A DNA stretch of 64,000 nucleotides from Diaphorobacter sp. HDW4A (GTDB lineage: Bacteria > Pseudomonadota > Gammaproteobacteria > Burkholderiales > Burkholderiaceae_C), in contig NZ_CP049910.1 in NCBI RefSeq assembly GCF_011305995.1, positions 4,278,001 to 4,342,000 on the forward strand, given 5' to 3'. Positions 49,890 through 58,934 of the stretch are shown in pieces. A program made the translations under genes and the position numbers. Within the stretch, counting starts at the first letter, position 1. Each line of letters begins with the position of its first letter. The notes below the pieces were generated by a model. That model was not told the origin of the DNA. It made no database searches and saw only the letters and a list, made by a program, of their open reading frames with translations.

Positions 49890-52631
49890 ATGCAGATCCT
49901 CAACAATCTGTTTCGCGCCTTCGTGCGCCGTCGCCGCTTGGGCGGCCTTTTTCGTCGCCGCGCCATCCCCACGGGCCACAGCGCAAATCAGGCCCGCTCG
50001 GTGCCACCCGAGCTCACGCGCAATCTGTTGCTGGCCTCGCGTAACGATGCGCGGGCCACGCTCGCGCGGCTGAACTCCAGCGAGGACGGCCTCTACGACG
50101 AGGGTGCCGAGGCGCTGCTCGCCCAACTCGGCCCCAACGAGGTCGAGCACGAACAGCCGTTGTCACCGCTGCAGCATCTGTGGCAGTGCTACAAGAACCC
50201 ATTCAACCTGCTGCTCACGCTGCTGGCGGTGGTGTCCTACGTCACCGAAGACGTGAAGGCCACCATCGTCATCGGCAGCATGGTGGTGCTTTCCACGCTG
50301 TTGCGGTTCGTGCAAGAAGGCCGCTCCAACCGCGCCGCCGCGCGTCTGCAGGCGCTGGTGAGCAACAAGGCGACCGTGCTGCGACGCGTGGATGGCGTTC
50401 ATGAGGAGCGGCAAAGCAGCGGCTTCGGCGCACATGCCCAGCAGCGCGAAGTACCGCTGCGCGAACTGATGCCCGGAGACATCATCATGCTGTCGGCGGG
50501 TGACATGATTCCCGCCGATTGCCGCGTGCTCAGCGCCAAGGACCTGTTCGTGAGCCAGGCCGCGATGACCGGCGAATCGCTGCCCGTCGAAAAGCAGCCA
50601 GAAGCGGCCACGTCCGTCGATGCAGGCTCGGTACTGGATGCGACCAACCTGCTGTTCATGGGCACCAACGTGGTGTCCGGCTCGGCGCTGGCCGCCGTGC
50701 TGGCTACTGGCAATCGCACCTACTTCGGCACCATCGCCACGCGCGTGACAAGCACCGACCGCGCACCCACAGCGTTTGAAAATGGCGTGAACAGCGTGAG
50801 CTGGTTGCTGATCCGCTTTGCCGCGATCATGGTGCCCATTGTGTTGCTGCTCAACGGCTTCACCAAAGGCGACTGGACCGAGGCATTTCTGTTCGCCCTC
50901 TCTGTAGCGGTTGGCCTCACGCCCGAGATGCTGCCGATGATCGTGACCTCCACGCTCGCCAAGGGCGCGGTGTCGCTCTCGCGCCAAAAAGTGGTGGTCA
51001 AGCGACTCGATGCGATCCAGAACTTCGGCGCAATGGATGTGCTGTGCACCGACAAGACCGGCACGCTCACGCAGGACAGAATTGCGCTGGAACGCCACAC
51101 CGACGTGATGGGCCACGACAGCGACGAGGTGCTGCAGTTCGCCTACCTGAACAGCTACTACCAGACCGGCCTGAAGAACCTGCTCGACCGCGCTGTGCTC
51201 GAACATGTGGAGCTGCACACCGCCATGCGAGTGACCGAGGACTATCGCAAGGTCGACGAGATTCCGTTTGATTTTCAGCGCCGCCGCATGTCCGTCGTGG
51301 TAGCCGAGCGCGATCATCACCACGAACTCATCTGCAAGGGCGCGCTTGAGGAAATTTTGCAATGCTGCACGCAGATGCGTGACGGCGATGCGCTGCTGCC
51401 GCTCACGCCCGAGCGCATCACGCAGGTGCTCGAAGTCACGCAACAACTCAACGCCGAAGGCCTGCGCGTGGTGGCCGTGGCGATGAAGGAGGTGCCACCT
51501 GGCAAGACACAGTACGGCATTCCCGATGAATGCGATCTCACGCTGATAGGCTATGTGGCGTTTCTCGATCCGCCGAAGGAGACGGCCGCTAGCGCCATCA
51601 AGGCGCTGCACGAGCATGGCGTGGTGGTGAAGGTGCTCACCGGCGACAGTGAACTCGTCGCGCGCAAGGTCTGCCGCGACGTGGGTCTGTCGGTGGATCA
51701 GGTGCTGCTCGGCAACGATGTCGAGGCCATGGACGAGCCCACACTGCGCGACGCCGTGGAACGCTACACGCTGTTCGCCAAGCTCGCGCCTCTGCACAAG
51801 GAGCGCATCGTGCGCGCGCTGCGTGCCAACGGCCACATCACCGGCTTCATGGGCGACGGCATCAACGACGCCCCGGCGCTGCGCGCCGCCGATATCGGCA
51901 TCAGCGTGGACAGCGCGGTCGACATCGCCAAGGAAGCCGCCGACATCATCCTGCTAGAGAAGAGCCTGATGGTGCTGGAGCAAGGCGTGGTCGAAGGCCG
52001 CCGCACGTTCAGCAACATGCTGAAGTACATCCGCATGACCGCCAGCTCCAACTTCGGCAACGTGTTCTCGGTGCTGATCGCCTCGGCGTTCATCCCATTT
52101 TTGCCGATGCTGCCCATGCAGCTCTTGATGCAAAACCTGCTCTACGACATCTCGCAGATCGCCATCCCGTTCGACAACGTGGACGACGAACTCGTGAAGA
52201 AACCGCTGCGCTGGAACCCTCAGGATATCGGCCGCTTCATGGTGTTCTTCGGCCCGATCAGTTCGCTGTTCGACGTGATCACCTTCGTGCTGATGTGGTT
52301 CGTCTTTCACGCCAACACACCCGATAAGCAAGCGCTGTTCCAGTCCGGCTGGTTCGTCGTCGGTCTGCTCACTCAGACGCTGATCGTCCACATGATCCGC
52401 ACGCCGAAGATCCCGTTCATCCAGAGCCGCGCCTCCTGGCCACTCTTGCTGATGACGGGCGTCGTGATGGCGGCTGGCATCTTTCTGCCCATGGGACCGC
52501 TGGCCAGCTACTTCAAGATGCAGGCACTGCCCGCCAGCTACTTCCCTTGGCTCGTTGTCATATTGCTCTGTTACGCTGTCGTGACGACACTGCTCAAGCG
52601 CGTGTACATCCGGCGCTACGGCTGGCAATAA
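49890..52631 (+). CDS. mgtA: magnesium-translocating P-type ATPase
   Basis: 913 aa, P-type IIIB ATPase that imports Mg2+. T227-G-E-S (actuator), phosphorylated D388 in D-K-T-G-T-L-T, and M-G-D-G-I-N-D-A-P (654-662) are all intact, and ten membrane helices are expected. The N-terminus is basic (R-R-R-R-L-G-G-L-F-R-R-R), as in MgtA/MgtB. It follows the MgtE_N-like gene by 18 bp and precedes mgtC by 40 bp, reproducing the mgtC/mgtB pairing known from enterobacteria with the order reversed. Could equally be named mgtB. Confidence 0.95.
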   Translation: MQILNNLFRAFVRRRRLGGLFRRRAIPTGHSANQARSVPPELTRNLLLASRNDARATLARLNSSEDGLYDEGAEALLAQLGPNEVEHEQPLSPLQHLWQCYKNPFNLLLTLLAVVSYVTEDVKATIVIGSMVVLSTLLRFVQEGRSNRAAARLQALVSNKATVLRRVDGVHEERQSSGFGAHAQQREVPLRELMPGDIIMLSAGDMIPADCRVLSAKDLFVSQAAMTGESLPVEKQPEAATSVDAGSVLDATNLLFMGTNVVSGSALAAVLATGNRTYFGTIATRVTSTDRAPTAFENGVNSVSWLLIRFAAIMVPIVLLLNGFTKGDWTEAFLFALSVAVGLTPEMLPMIVTSTLAKGAVSLSRQKVVVKRLDAIQNFGAMDVLCTDKTGTLTQDRIALERHTDVMGHDSDEVLQFAYLNSYYQTGLKNLLDRAVLEHVELHTAMRVTEDYRKVDEIPFDFQRRRMSVVVAERDHHHELICKGALEEILQCCTQMRDGDALLPLTPERITQVLEVTQQLNAEGLRVVAVAMKEVPPGKTQYGIPDECDLTLIGYVAFLDPPKETAASAIKALHEHGVVVKVLTGDSELVARKVCRDVGLSVDQVLLGNDVEAMDEPTLRDAVERYTLFAKLAPLHKERIVRALRANGHITGFMGDGINDAPALRAADIGISVDSAVDIAKEAADIILLEKSLMVLEQGVVEGRRTFSNMLKYIRMTASSNFGNVFSVLIASAFIPFLPMLPMQLLMQNLLYDISQIAIPFDNVDDELVKKPLRWNPQDIGRFMVFFGPISSLFDVITFVLMWFVFHANTPDKQALFQSGWFVVGLLTQTLIVHMIRTPKIPFIQSRASWPLLLMTGVVMAAGIFLPMGPLASYFKMQALPASYFPWLVVILLCYAVVTTLLKRVYIRRYGWQ

Positions 52632-52671
52632 CGGCGACAACGACTACAACAACACCAGGACCGCGCATCGC

Positions 52672-53388
52672 ATGCAAGCCCTCCACAACCTCAACGCGGA
52701 AGCGGCGCTCAACACGCTGGTCAGCCTGTTCTTCGCCTTCGTCTTCGGCAGCGCCATCGGCCTCGAACGCCAGATCCGACAACGCACGGCGGGCCTGCGC
52801 ACCAACACGCTGGTGGCAGTCGGTGCGGCCGTGTTCGTCGACTTGGCGATGCGCCTTGGCGGCGCAGACGGCGCCACCCGCGTGATCGCCTACGTGGTCT
52901 CCGGCGTGGGCTTTCTCGGCGCCGGATCGATCATGAAAGAAGGCGCCAACGTCACCGGCCTGAACACCGCAGCCACGCTCTGGGGCTCGGCCGCAGTGGG
53001 TGCCTGCTGCGGCTCGAGCATGATCCTCGAAGCCTTCATGGCGACCTTGTTCGTGCTCGCCTCCAACACACTGCTGCGCCCGGTGGTCAACACCATCAAC
53101 CGCCGACCGGTGAACGAGGAAGCGGGCGAGGCGATCTACTACGTCTATGCGATCTGCAGCAGCAGCGTGCAGGCGGCGGTGCGCGAACGGATGCTCGCGC
53201 TGCTCGATGCTGCGAACTACCCGGCGCGCTCGGTGGAGAAGCATGCGTTCGGCCCGAACGATACGGAGATCGAGATCGTGCTGCATGCCACTTCGGTGGA
53301 TGCGGATGAGCTGGATGGGGTGGTCAAGCAGATTGAGGCGTTGCCTGGAGTTTTGCAGGCGTTCTGGAATTCCAGTACGGAGAAGTAG
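52672..53388 (+). CDS. mgtC: MgtC/SapB family membrane protein
   Basis: 238 aa. The N-terminal half has four to five hydrophobic helices with the family motifs G-S-A-I-G-L-E-R and G-V-G-F-L-G-A-G-S-I. The C-terminal half (about 150-238) is a soluble ACT-like domain as in full-length MgtC. In pathogens MgtC is needed for growth in low Mg and inside macrophages, and it modulates F1Fo-ATPase; here only the family assignment is seen. It is the last gene of the Mg locus. Its 3' side faces the mini-palindrome. Confidence 0.9.
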   Translation: MQALHNLNAEAALNTLVSLFFAFVFGSAIGLERQIRQRTAGLRTNTLVAVGAAVFVDLAMRLGGADGATRVIAYVVSGVGFLGAGSIMKEGANVTGLNTAATLWGSAAVGACCGSSMILEAFMATLFVLASNTLLRPVVNTINRRPVNEEAGEAIYYVYAICSSSVQAAVRERMLALLDAANYPARSVEKHAFGPNDTEIEIVLHATSVDADELDGVVKQIEALPGVLQAFWNSSTEK

Positions 53389-53458
53389 GGTTCGGCGGCC
53401 TCTGTTGCGGCTCGCCGGTCTTTTCCGTTTATTTCTTTGGCGCCTGTCGGGGTGCTGC

Positions 53459-53553
53459 TTACGGAGGCCGGGACTGCCCCCGGCGGGGCAATCACTTTTT
53501 GCTTGCGCGCAAAAGGTAACTCCGCCGCCGGGCGGAACTCCCGGCCTCCGTAA
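53459..53553. repeat. mini-palindrome related to the giant elements (copy C)
   Basis: Fifteen-base perfect terminal inverted repeats, TTACGGAGGCCGGGA and TCCCGGCCTCCGTAA, enclose GCCCCCGGCGGGGC and the hairpin ACTTTTTGC-TTGCGC-GCAAAAGGT. The right half, read on the minus strand, matches the first ~50 bp of copies A and B. It lies between convergent mgtC and ruvB. The flanking ACCCAGCAGAAG is shared with the right side of copy A. Confidence 0.8.
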
Positions 53554-53609
53554 ACAACCACCCAGCAGAAGCAAAAGAATCCAAAGAAAACCCCGAGGCT
53601 CTCAGAGCC

Positions 53610-54665
53610 TCAAAACAACCCACCCACCCCACTGGGCGCCGCAACCCCCAGATGCCGAAACGCCGCAGCCGTAGCCACCCGCCCGCGCGGCGTCCTCTGC
53701 AGATACCCCTGCTGAATCAGATAAGGCTCGATCACATCCTCGATCGTCCCACTCTCCTCGCCGATGCTCGCGGCAATATTGTCCAGCCCCACAGGCCCGC
53801 CATCAAAGCGATGAATCACCGCTTCCAGCAGCTTCCTGTCCATCACATCGAAGCCTTGCGGATCGACGTCGAGCATGGTCAGCGCGCGCTGTGCGATGTC
53901 CAGCGTGATGCGGCCGTCGCCCTTCACGTCCGCGTAGTCGCGCACACGGCGCAGCAAACGGTTGGCGATGCGGGGGGTGCCGCGCGAGCGACGGGCGATT
54001 TCAAAACCGCCTTGCTCGTCAATCGGCACGTCCAGCAAACCGGCGCTGCGGCGCACGATCAGTGCCAGCTCTTCCGGCGTGTAGAACTCCAGGCGTGCGA
54101 CGATGCCGAAGCGGTCGCGCAGCGGGTTGGTCAGCATGCCTGCGCGCGTGGTGGCGCCGACCAGCGTGAAGGGTTGCAGATCGAGCTTGATCGAGCGGGC
54201 CGCCGGGCCTTCGCCGATCATGATGTCGATCTGGTAATCCTCGAGCGCGGGGTACAGAATTTCCTCGACGACCGGCGACAGGCGGTGGATTTCGTCGATG
54301 AAGAGCACGTCGTTGCGTTCCAGATTGGTCAGCAGCGCGGCGAGGTCCTTGGGTTTTTCGAGCACCGGGCCCGAGGTCTGGCGCAGGTTCACGCCGAGCT
54401 CGGCAGCGATGATGTGGGAAAGCGTCGTCTTGCCCAGACCCGGCGGGCCGAACAGCAGCACATGGTCTAGCGCTTCCGAGCGCTTTCGGGCCGCGCCGAT
54501 GAAGATTTCGAGCTGCTCGCGCGCCTTGGCCTGGCCGACGTATTCTTGCAGCAGCTTCGGGCGCAGCGCGCGTTCAAGGGCATCTTCCTGCGGGGATGCG
54601 GGCGCGGCGGAAACCACGCGCTGCTGGGGTGGAATGGGAGCGAAATCGTCGGTGTGGATGGTCAT
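53610..54665 (-). CDS. ruvB: Holliday junction branch migration helicase RuvB
   Basis: 351-aa AAA+ motor that drives RuvA-directed branch migration. Walker A G-P-P-G-L-G-K-T (73-80), Walker B D-E-I-H-R-L, sensor 1 G-A-T-T-R, and the C-terminal winged helix ending R-T-P-R-G-R-V-A. Full length. No ruvA or ruvC adjoins it here. Confidence 0.97.
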   Translation of the reverse strand: MTIHTDDFAPIPPQQRVVSAAPASPQEDALERALRPKLLQEYVGQAKAREQLEIFIGAARKRSEALDHVLLFGPPGLGKTTLSHIIAAELGVNLRQTSGPVLEKPKDLAALLTNLERNDVLFIDEIHRLSPVVEEILYPALEDYQIDIMIGEGPAARSIKLDLQPFTLVGATTRAGMLTNPLRDRFGIVARLEFYTPEELALIVRRSAGLLDVPIDEQGGFEIARRSRGTPRIANRLLRRVRDYADVKGDGRITLDIAQRALTMLDVDPQGFDVMDRKLLEAVIHRFDGGPVGLDNIAASIGEESGTIEDVIEPYLIQQGYLQRTPRGRVATAAAFRHLGVAAPSGVGGLF

Positions 54666-54719
54666 GCGGGCATCAGGAAAAACGGCCTCGGCGCAAAGTT
54701 CGCGAAGCCGTGACTCACA

Positions 54720-55436
54720 TTATCCCTTGATGCCCTTTTCCGCCAATCGGCGCGCATAGGCCGCGAGGATCAATCGTTCGGAGTGCACCAGATAGTTGTT
54801 GAGCGACTGCGACGCCTCCACGGGTTTGCCGGACTCGAACAGCGCAAGAATCTGCTGGTTCATGTCCACATAGGGGGCATGCAGAAAGTGCGGGTCCTGC
54901 ATCAGGCCAAAGGCCACGCGCAGTTCAGCGAGCAGGTGCGAGAACATCACGTTCAGACGCTCGCTGTCGGCCAACTCGACCACCGCCTTGTGAAACGCCA
55001 TGTTGGCCGTGCCCACACCCAGCCAGTCTTCTTCAGCTCGACTGGCCTGGGCCTTCTGCACGGCCTCACGCATGTGCTCGCGCGCCGGGTGCATGGGATA
55101 GCCCTGGGCCAGTGCCTGACACTCGATCATGCGGCGCACACGGTAGATATCGATGATCGACGCCATGCTCGGCACCACGACCGAGACGCCTTTGTTCGGC
55201 TCGTGCGACAGCAAGCCTTCCTTGGTCAGCACACGAAACGCCTCGCGCACCGTGCTGCGGGAGATCTCGAGGCTCTCGCACAACGCAGCCTCCGAGAGGC
55301 GCTGGCCCGGCGCCCACTCCCCCAGGATGAGCCGCTCGCGCAACAGCTCTGCGATGCGATCGGTGAGGTTCTGAGCGTCTGTGGTGCGGGACATGTCCTG
55401 AGGCTTCTTGTTCAGTGATTTCCGCAGTGTATCCAT
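54720..55436 (-). CDS. GntR-family regulator with FCD domain
   Basis: 238 aa. The N-terminal winged helix (about 15-85) has L-S-E-A-A-L-C-E-S-L-E-I-S-R-S-T-V-R-E-A, the GntR recognition helix. The C-terminal all-helical FCD ligand domain (about 95-225) has metal-site His candidates in F-H-K-A-V and N-Y-L-V-H. AAGGGAG precedes the chosen ATG; a start at 55394 is possible. It is divergent from the 5-oxoproline operon with two operator-like palindromes between them, so it probably regulates that operon in response to 5-oxoproline or a related acid (inference). Confidence 0.9.
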   Translation of the reverse strand: MDTLRKSLNKKPQDMSRTTDAQNLTDRIAELLRERLILGEWAPGQRLSEAALCESLEISRSTVREAFRVLTKEGLLSHEPNKGVSVVVPSMASIIDIYRVRRMIECQALAQGYPMHPAREHMREAVQKAQASRAEEDWLGVGTANMAFHKAVVELADSERLNVMFSHLLAELRVAFGLMQDPHFLHAPYVDMNQQILALFESGKPVEASQSLNNYLVHSERLILAAYARRLAEKGIKG

Positions 55437-55568
55437 GCCACTCCCTTCACATAGTGATCCCACGGGAAAGCCAAAAAAGCGACGTACCTCGGGAAGAACC
55501 CGCTCGAAGTTACAAATAGTAGGGGTTTCACCTATGCCGATTGGTGCATTGTCTTATGAAAATACTGC

Positions 55569-55581
55569 ATTGTCAGACAAT
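55569..55581. promoter_or_regulatory. candidate GntR operator O1
   Basis: ATTGTC-A-GACAAT is a perfect palindrome with the TTGT-n3-ACAA core expected for FCD-type GntR regulators. It lies in the 315-bp gap between the regulator gene and DUF969. That gap otherwise holds AT-rich sequence that should contain both promoters. Confidence 0.6.
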
Positions 55582-55591
55582 TGATTTTTGC

Positions 55592-55602
55592 TTGTAAAAC
55601 AA
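55592..55602. promoter_or_regulatory. candidate GntR operator O2
   Basis: TTGT-AAA-ACAA repeats the TTGT-n3-ACAA pattern of O1 with its centre 22 bp away, about two helical turns. This would put two dimers on the same face of the DNA. Confidence 0.5.
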
Positions 55603-55751
55603 AGCTCATGAAAACGACTGTCATTGCAGACTGAATTTCCGGGTTTTCTCTCCGTACCACCTGACAAACAGCCCGAAACCCCTTTCTACCATCCGTGGTT
55701 CCGGCTCGATTCAGCCCATTTCACCCGTCGCCGTCATTAGAAGGAAACAAC

Positions 55752-56471
55752 ATGCCAACCGACGTCAATCTCTGGCCGCTCATAGGCGTGGCCATCATCA
55801 TTGCGGGCTTCGTGCTGCGCTTCAATCCGATGCTGGTCGTGATCGTCACCGCCATCGGAACAGCGCTCGCCGCAGGCTTTCCGATCGAAAAGGTGCTGAC
55901 CACCATTGGCACCGGCTTCGTGAAGACCCGCAATCTGCCACTCATCATCCTGTTGCCGCTGGCCATCATCGGCCTGCTCGAGCGCCACGGCCTGCGCCAA
56001 CATGCGCAGCGCTGGATCTCCAACATCAAGTCAGCCACCGCCGGGCGCTTGTTCATCGTCTATCTGGCCGCTCGCCAGTTGACCGCCGCCGTCGGCCTGA
56101 CCAGCCTCGGCGGTCATCCACAGATGGTGCGTCCGCTGCTCGCCCCGATGGCGGAAGGCGCCACCGAAAACCGCTACGGCAAGCTCTCGCAGAAGGTGCG
56201 CGACAAGCTGCGCGCATTCTCGGCCGCCACGGACAACGTGGGTCTGTTCTTCGGTGAAGACATCTTCGTGGCGTTCGGCGCCATCGTGCTGATGGCCACC
56301 TTCCTCAAGGAAGCAGGCATCGACGTCGAGCCGATCCACATCGCACTCTGGGGCATTCCCACCGCCATCTGCGCCTTCCTGATCCACGCAATCCGCCTGT
56401 ACCGCCTCGACCATTCCCTGGCCAAGGAAATCGCCGCTGAATCTGCAGCTTCGTCCAACCCAGCCAAGTGA
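55752..56471 (+). CDS. DUF969 family membrane protein (putative permease subunit)
   Basis: 239 aa, six to seven hydrophobic helices. The family is recognised from N-L-W-P-L-I-G-V-A at the start, L-I-G/P-L-L-E-R-H-G-L-R and T-S-L-G-G-H-P-Q-M-V-R-P. It always pairs with DUF979 and is often beside pcp or pxp genes; together they are thought to form a transporter. GAAGGA is upstream of the ATG. First gene of the operon after the GntR operators; the likely substrate is 5-oxoproline or pyroglutamyl peptides (inference). Confidence 0.88.
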   Translation: MPTDVNLWPLIGVAIIIAGFVLRFNPMLVVIVTAIGTALAAGFPIEKVLTTIGTGFVKTRNLPLIILLPLAIIGLLERHGLRQHAQRWISNIKSATAGRLFIVYLAARQLTAAVGLTSLGGHPQMVRPLLAPMAEGATENRYGKLSQKVRDKLRAFSAATDNVGLFFGEDIFVAFGAIVLMATFLKEAGIDVEPIHIALWGIPTAICAFLIHAIRLYRLDHSLAKEIAAESAASSNPAK

Positions 56472-57433
56472 GCACGAACATGACGCTGACGATTCAACAC
56501 CTCTACTACCTGATCGGCTTCATCCTGGCCGTCACGGCGCTGCTCACGGTTCGCGATGCGACCAATCCGCGCCGCTTCTCCAGCGCCGCTTTCTGGGCGA
56601 TCTATGCAGTCGTGTTCCTCGCGGGCGACGTGATTCCGCCCATGTGGATTGGCCTGATGGCCGTGATCATGGCCGTGATCGCGGGCTTTGGCGGCGTCGC
56701 AGGTGGCAAACACCAGCCGCGCACTGATGCGCAATATCTGGAAAGCGCCAAGCGCCTAGGCAACAAACTCTTCGTGCCAGCCCTCGCGATTCCGCTGATC
56801 ACCATGATCGGTACGCTGTCGGCCAAACACCTCATCATCGGCGGCACACCGCTGCTCGACCCCAAGAACACCACGCTGGTGAGCCTGGGCGTAGGCTGCG
56901 TGGTGGCACTGGCTCTGGCCTGCTGGATGACACGCGAAACGCCCGTGCAGGGCATGCGCGAATCCTGGCGCCTCACCGACGCGCTCGGCTGGGCGCTGGT
57001 ATTGCCGCAGATGCTGGGCATGCTCGGCCTCGTGTTCTCGGACGCGGGCGTGGGCAAGGCCGTGGCCTATGTGACGACCACCTACATCAACATGGACATC
57101 AGGTTCATCGCCGTCGCGGTCTATGTCATCGGCATGGCGCTGTTCACCGTCATCATGGGCAATGGCTTCGCCGCTTTCCCGGTGATGACCGGTGGCGTGG
57201 GCGTGCCGGTGCTGGTGCACCACTTCGGTGGCGACCCGGCCGTGATGGCCGCCGTGGGCATGCTCTCGGGCTACTGCGGCACACTGATGACGCCGATGGC
57301 CGCGAACTTCAACCTCGTGCCCGCAGCGCTGCTGGAAATCGACAAGAACGCGGTGATCAAGGCGCAGATTCCCACAGCGCTCTTGCTTCTGGCCGCCAAT
57401 GTGTTCATCCTGTATTTCCTGATGTTCCGCTGA
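56468..57433 (+). CDS. DUF979 family membrane protein (putative permease subunit)
   Basis: 321 aa, about ten hydrophobic helices, partner of DUF969. Conserved segments: Y-Y-L-I-G-F-I-L at the start, M-G-N-G-F-A-A-F-P-V-M-T-G-G, and Y-C-G-T-L-M-T-P-M-A-A-N-F-N near the C-terminus, which look like transport loops. The GTG start overlaps the DUF969 stop by 4 bp; an ATG at 56480 is the alternative. Confidence 0.88.
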   Translation: MSTNMTLTIQHLYYLIGFILAVTALLTVRDATNPRRFSSAAFWAIYAVVFLAGDVIPPMWIGLMAVIMAVIAGFGGVAGGKHQPRTDAQYLESAKRLGNKLFVPALAIPLITMIGTLSAKHLIIGGTPLLDPKNTTLVSLGVGCVVALALACWMTRETPVQGMRESWRLTDALGWALVLPQMLGMLGLVFSDAGVGKAVAYVTTTYINMDIRFIAVAVYVIGMALFTVIMGNGFAAFPVMTGGVGVPVLVHHFGGDPAVMAAVGMLSGYCGTLMTPMAANFNLVPAALLEIDKNAVIKAQIPTALLLLAANVFILYFLMFR

Positions 57434-57459
57434 ACGTTAGATAGAGAGAGGACCCACGC

Positions 57460-58125
57460 ATGGCAACCCGCAAACGCCGCATTCTGTTGACCGGCTTCGA
57501 ACCCTTCGGCGAGGACGCCGTCAATCCGTCATGGGAAATCGCCCGCGCGCTGGATGGCGAAGTCATCGAAGGTGCCACCGTGCACGGCGTGCAGTTGCCC
57601 TGCGTGTTCGGCGCCTCGATCGAGGTACTCGACAGGGCGATTGCCGAGTTCAAGCCGGTGCTCGTCATCAGCCTCGGCTACGCAGCCAACCGCTCGGACA
57701 TCACGCCAGAGCGCGTGGGCATCAACATCGACGATGCCCGCATCCCCGACAACGCGGGCCAGCGTCCCATCGACGCACCCGTGGTGGCAGGCGGCCCGCC
57801 CGCCTATTTCTGCAGCCTGCCCATCAAAGCCATGACCAAGGCCATGCGCGATGCGGGCGTGGCGGCAACGGTCTCCAACACCGCCGGCACCTTCGTGTGC
57901 AACCACATCTGCTACGCAGTGATGGACCGCCTCACCAAGGGCGCGGCGCCCAAGGGCACGCGCGGCGGCTTCATCCACGTGCCTCCGCTGCCCGAGCAGA
58001 AAAGCCGCACCGAAGGCACGCGCGCCATGGAACTGGCAGAGCAGGTCCGGGGCATCCGCATCGCCATCGCCGCCGCCATGACCACCAAAGAAGACCTGCA
58101 CCTGAGCGCAGGCCAGATCTCCTGA
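57460..58125 (+). CDS. pcp: pyroglutamyl-peptidase I
   Basis: 221-aa cytosolic cysteine peptidase that removes N-terminal pyroglutamate from peptides. The catalytic triad is visible: E84 (T-P-E-R-V), C147 in T-A-G-T-F-V-C-N, and H173 in F-I-H-V-P. The N-terminal T-G-F-E-P-F-G is the oxyanion loop. It supplies free 5-oxoproline to the PxpABC enzymes encoded next, which explains the operon. Confidence 0.95.
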   Translation: MATRKRRILLTGFEPFGEDAVNPSWEIARALDGEVIEGATVHGVQLPCVFGASIEVLDRAIAEFKPVLVISLGYAANRSDITPERVGINIDDARIPDNAGQRPIDAPVVAGGPPAYFCSLPIKAMTKAMRDAGVAATVSNTAGTFVCNHICYAVMDRLTKGAAPKGTRGGFIHVPPLPEQKSRTEGTRAMELAEQVRGIRIAIAAAMTTKEDLHLSAGQIS

Positions 58126-58153
58126 TCGCCACACCAAAGAACTGGACACCATC

Positions 58154-58915
58154 ATGATGAAAATGGACCTCAACAGCGACCTCGGCGAGAGCTTCGGCGC
58201 ATGGAGCATGGGCGACGACGCCGCGATGCTCGACATCGTGAGCAGCGCCAACGTAGCCTGTGGTTTTCACGCGGGCGACCCGGCCGGCATCCTCAAGACA
58301 CTCCAAGCCGCGACGGCGCGCAACGTCACAGTCGGCGCGCATGTGGCCTACCCCGATCTGGTCGGCTTCGGCCGCCGCAACATGGACATCGCGAGCAGCG
58401 ACCTGACCGCCAGCGTGATCTACCAGATCGGCGCTCTGCAGGGCCTCGCGCAGGCTGCGGGCACGACCGTGAAATATGTGAAACCGCACGGCGCGCTGTA
58501 CAACAAGATCGCCCAGGACAAGCGCCAGGCGAGCGATGTGATCAAGGCGCTGCTGGAACTCGACAAGTCACTGGTGCTGGTCGCGCTCGCGGGCGCGCCG
58601 CTGATCCAGTGGGCGCGCGAAGCGGGTCTCACCGTCGTCGCCGAAGCCTTTGCCGACCGCGCCTACACGCCGGGAGGCGAACTGGTTTCGCGCACCCTGC
58701 CGGGTGCCGTGCTGCACGACGAGGCCGACATCACCGAACGCATGGTCAAGCTGGTGCGCGAAGGCGCGGTGACCGCCATTGACGGCAGCACCGTGCGCAT
58801 CGAGGCGGACTCGATCTGCGTACACGGCGACAGCCCCGGCGCCGTCTCCATCGCGCGCAATCTGCGCGAGCGCTTCACGCGCGAGGGCATCGCGATCGCC
58901 TCGTTCGTGCAATGA
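58154..58915 (+). CDS. pxpA: 5-oxoprolinase subunit PxpA (LamB/YcsF family)
   Basis: 253 aa. Family signatures: [29 protein letters not shown] and V-K-P-H-G-A-L-Y-N. PxpA with PxpB and PxpC cleaves 5-oxoproline to glutamate using ATP. It starts 28 bp after pcp and is followed by the fused pxpBC gene after 19 bp. Two tandem ATGs make the exact start uncertain by two codons. Confidence 0.95.
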   Translation: MMKMDLNSDLGESFGAWSMGDDAAMLDIVSSANVACGFHAGDPAGILKTLQAATARNVTVGAHVAYPDLVGFGRRNMDIASSDLTASVIYQIGALQGLAQAAGTTVKYVKPHGALYNKIAQDKRQASDVIKALLELDKSLVLVALAGAPLIQWAREAGLTVVAEAFADRAYTPGGELVSRTLPGAVLHDEADITERMVKLVREGAVTAIDGSTVRIEADSICVHGDSPGAVSIARNLRERFTREGIAIASFVQ

Positions 58916-58934
58916 AGAATCCGGAAAGCGCACG

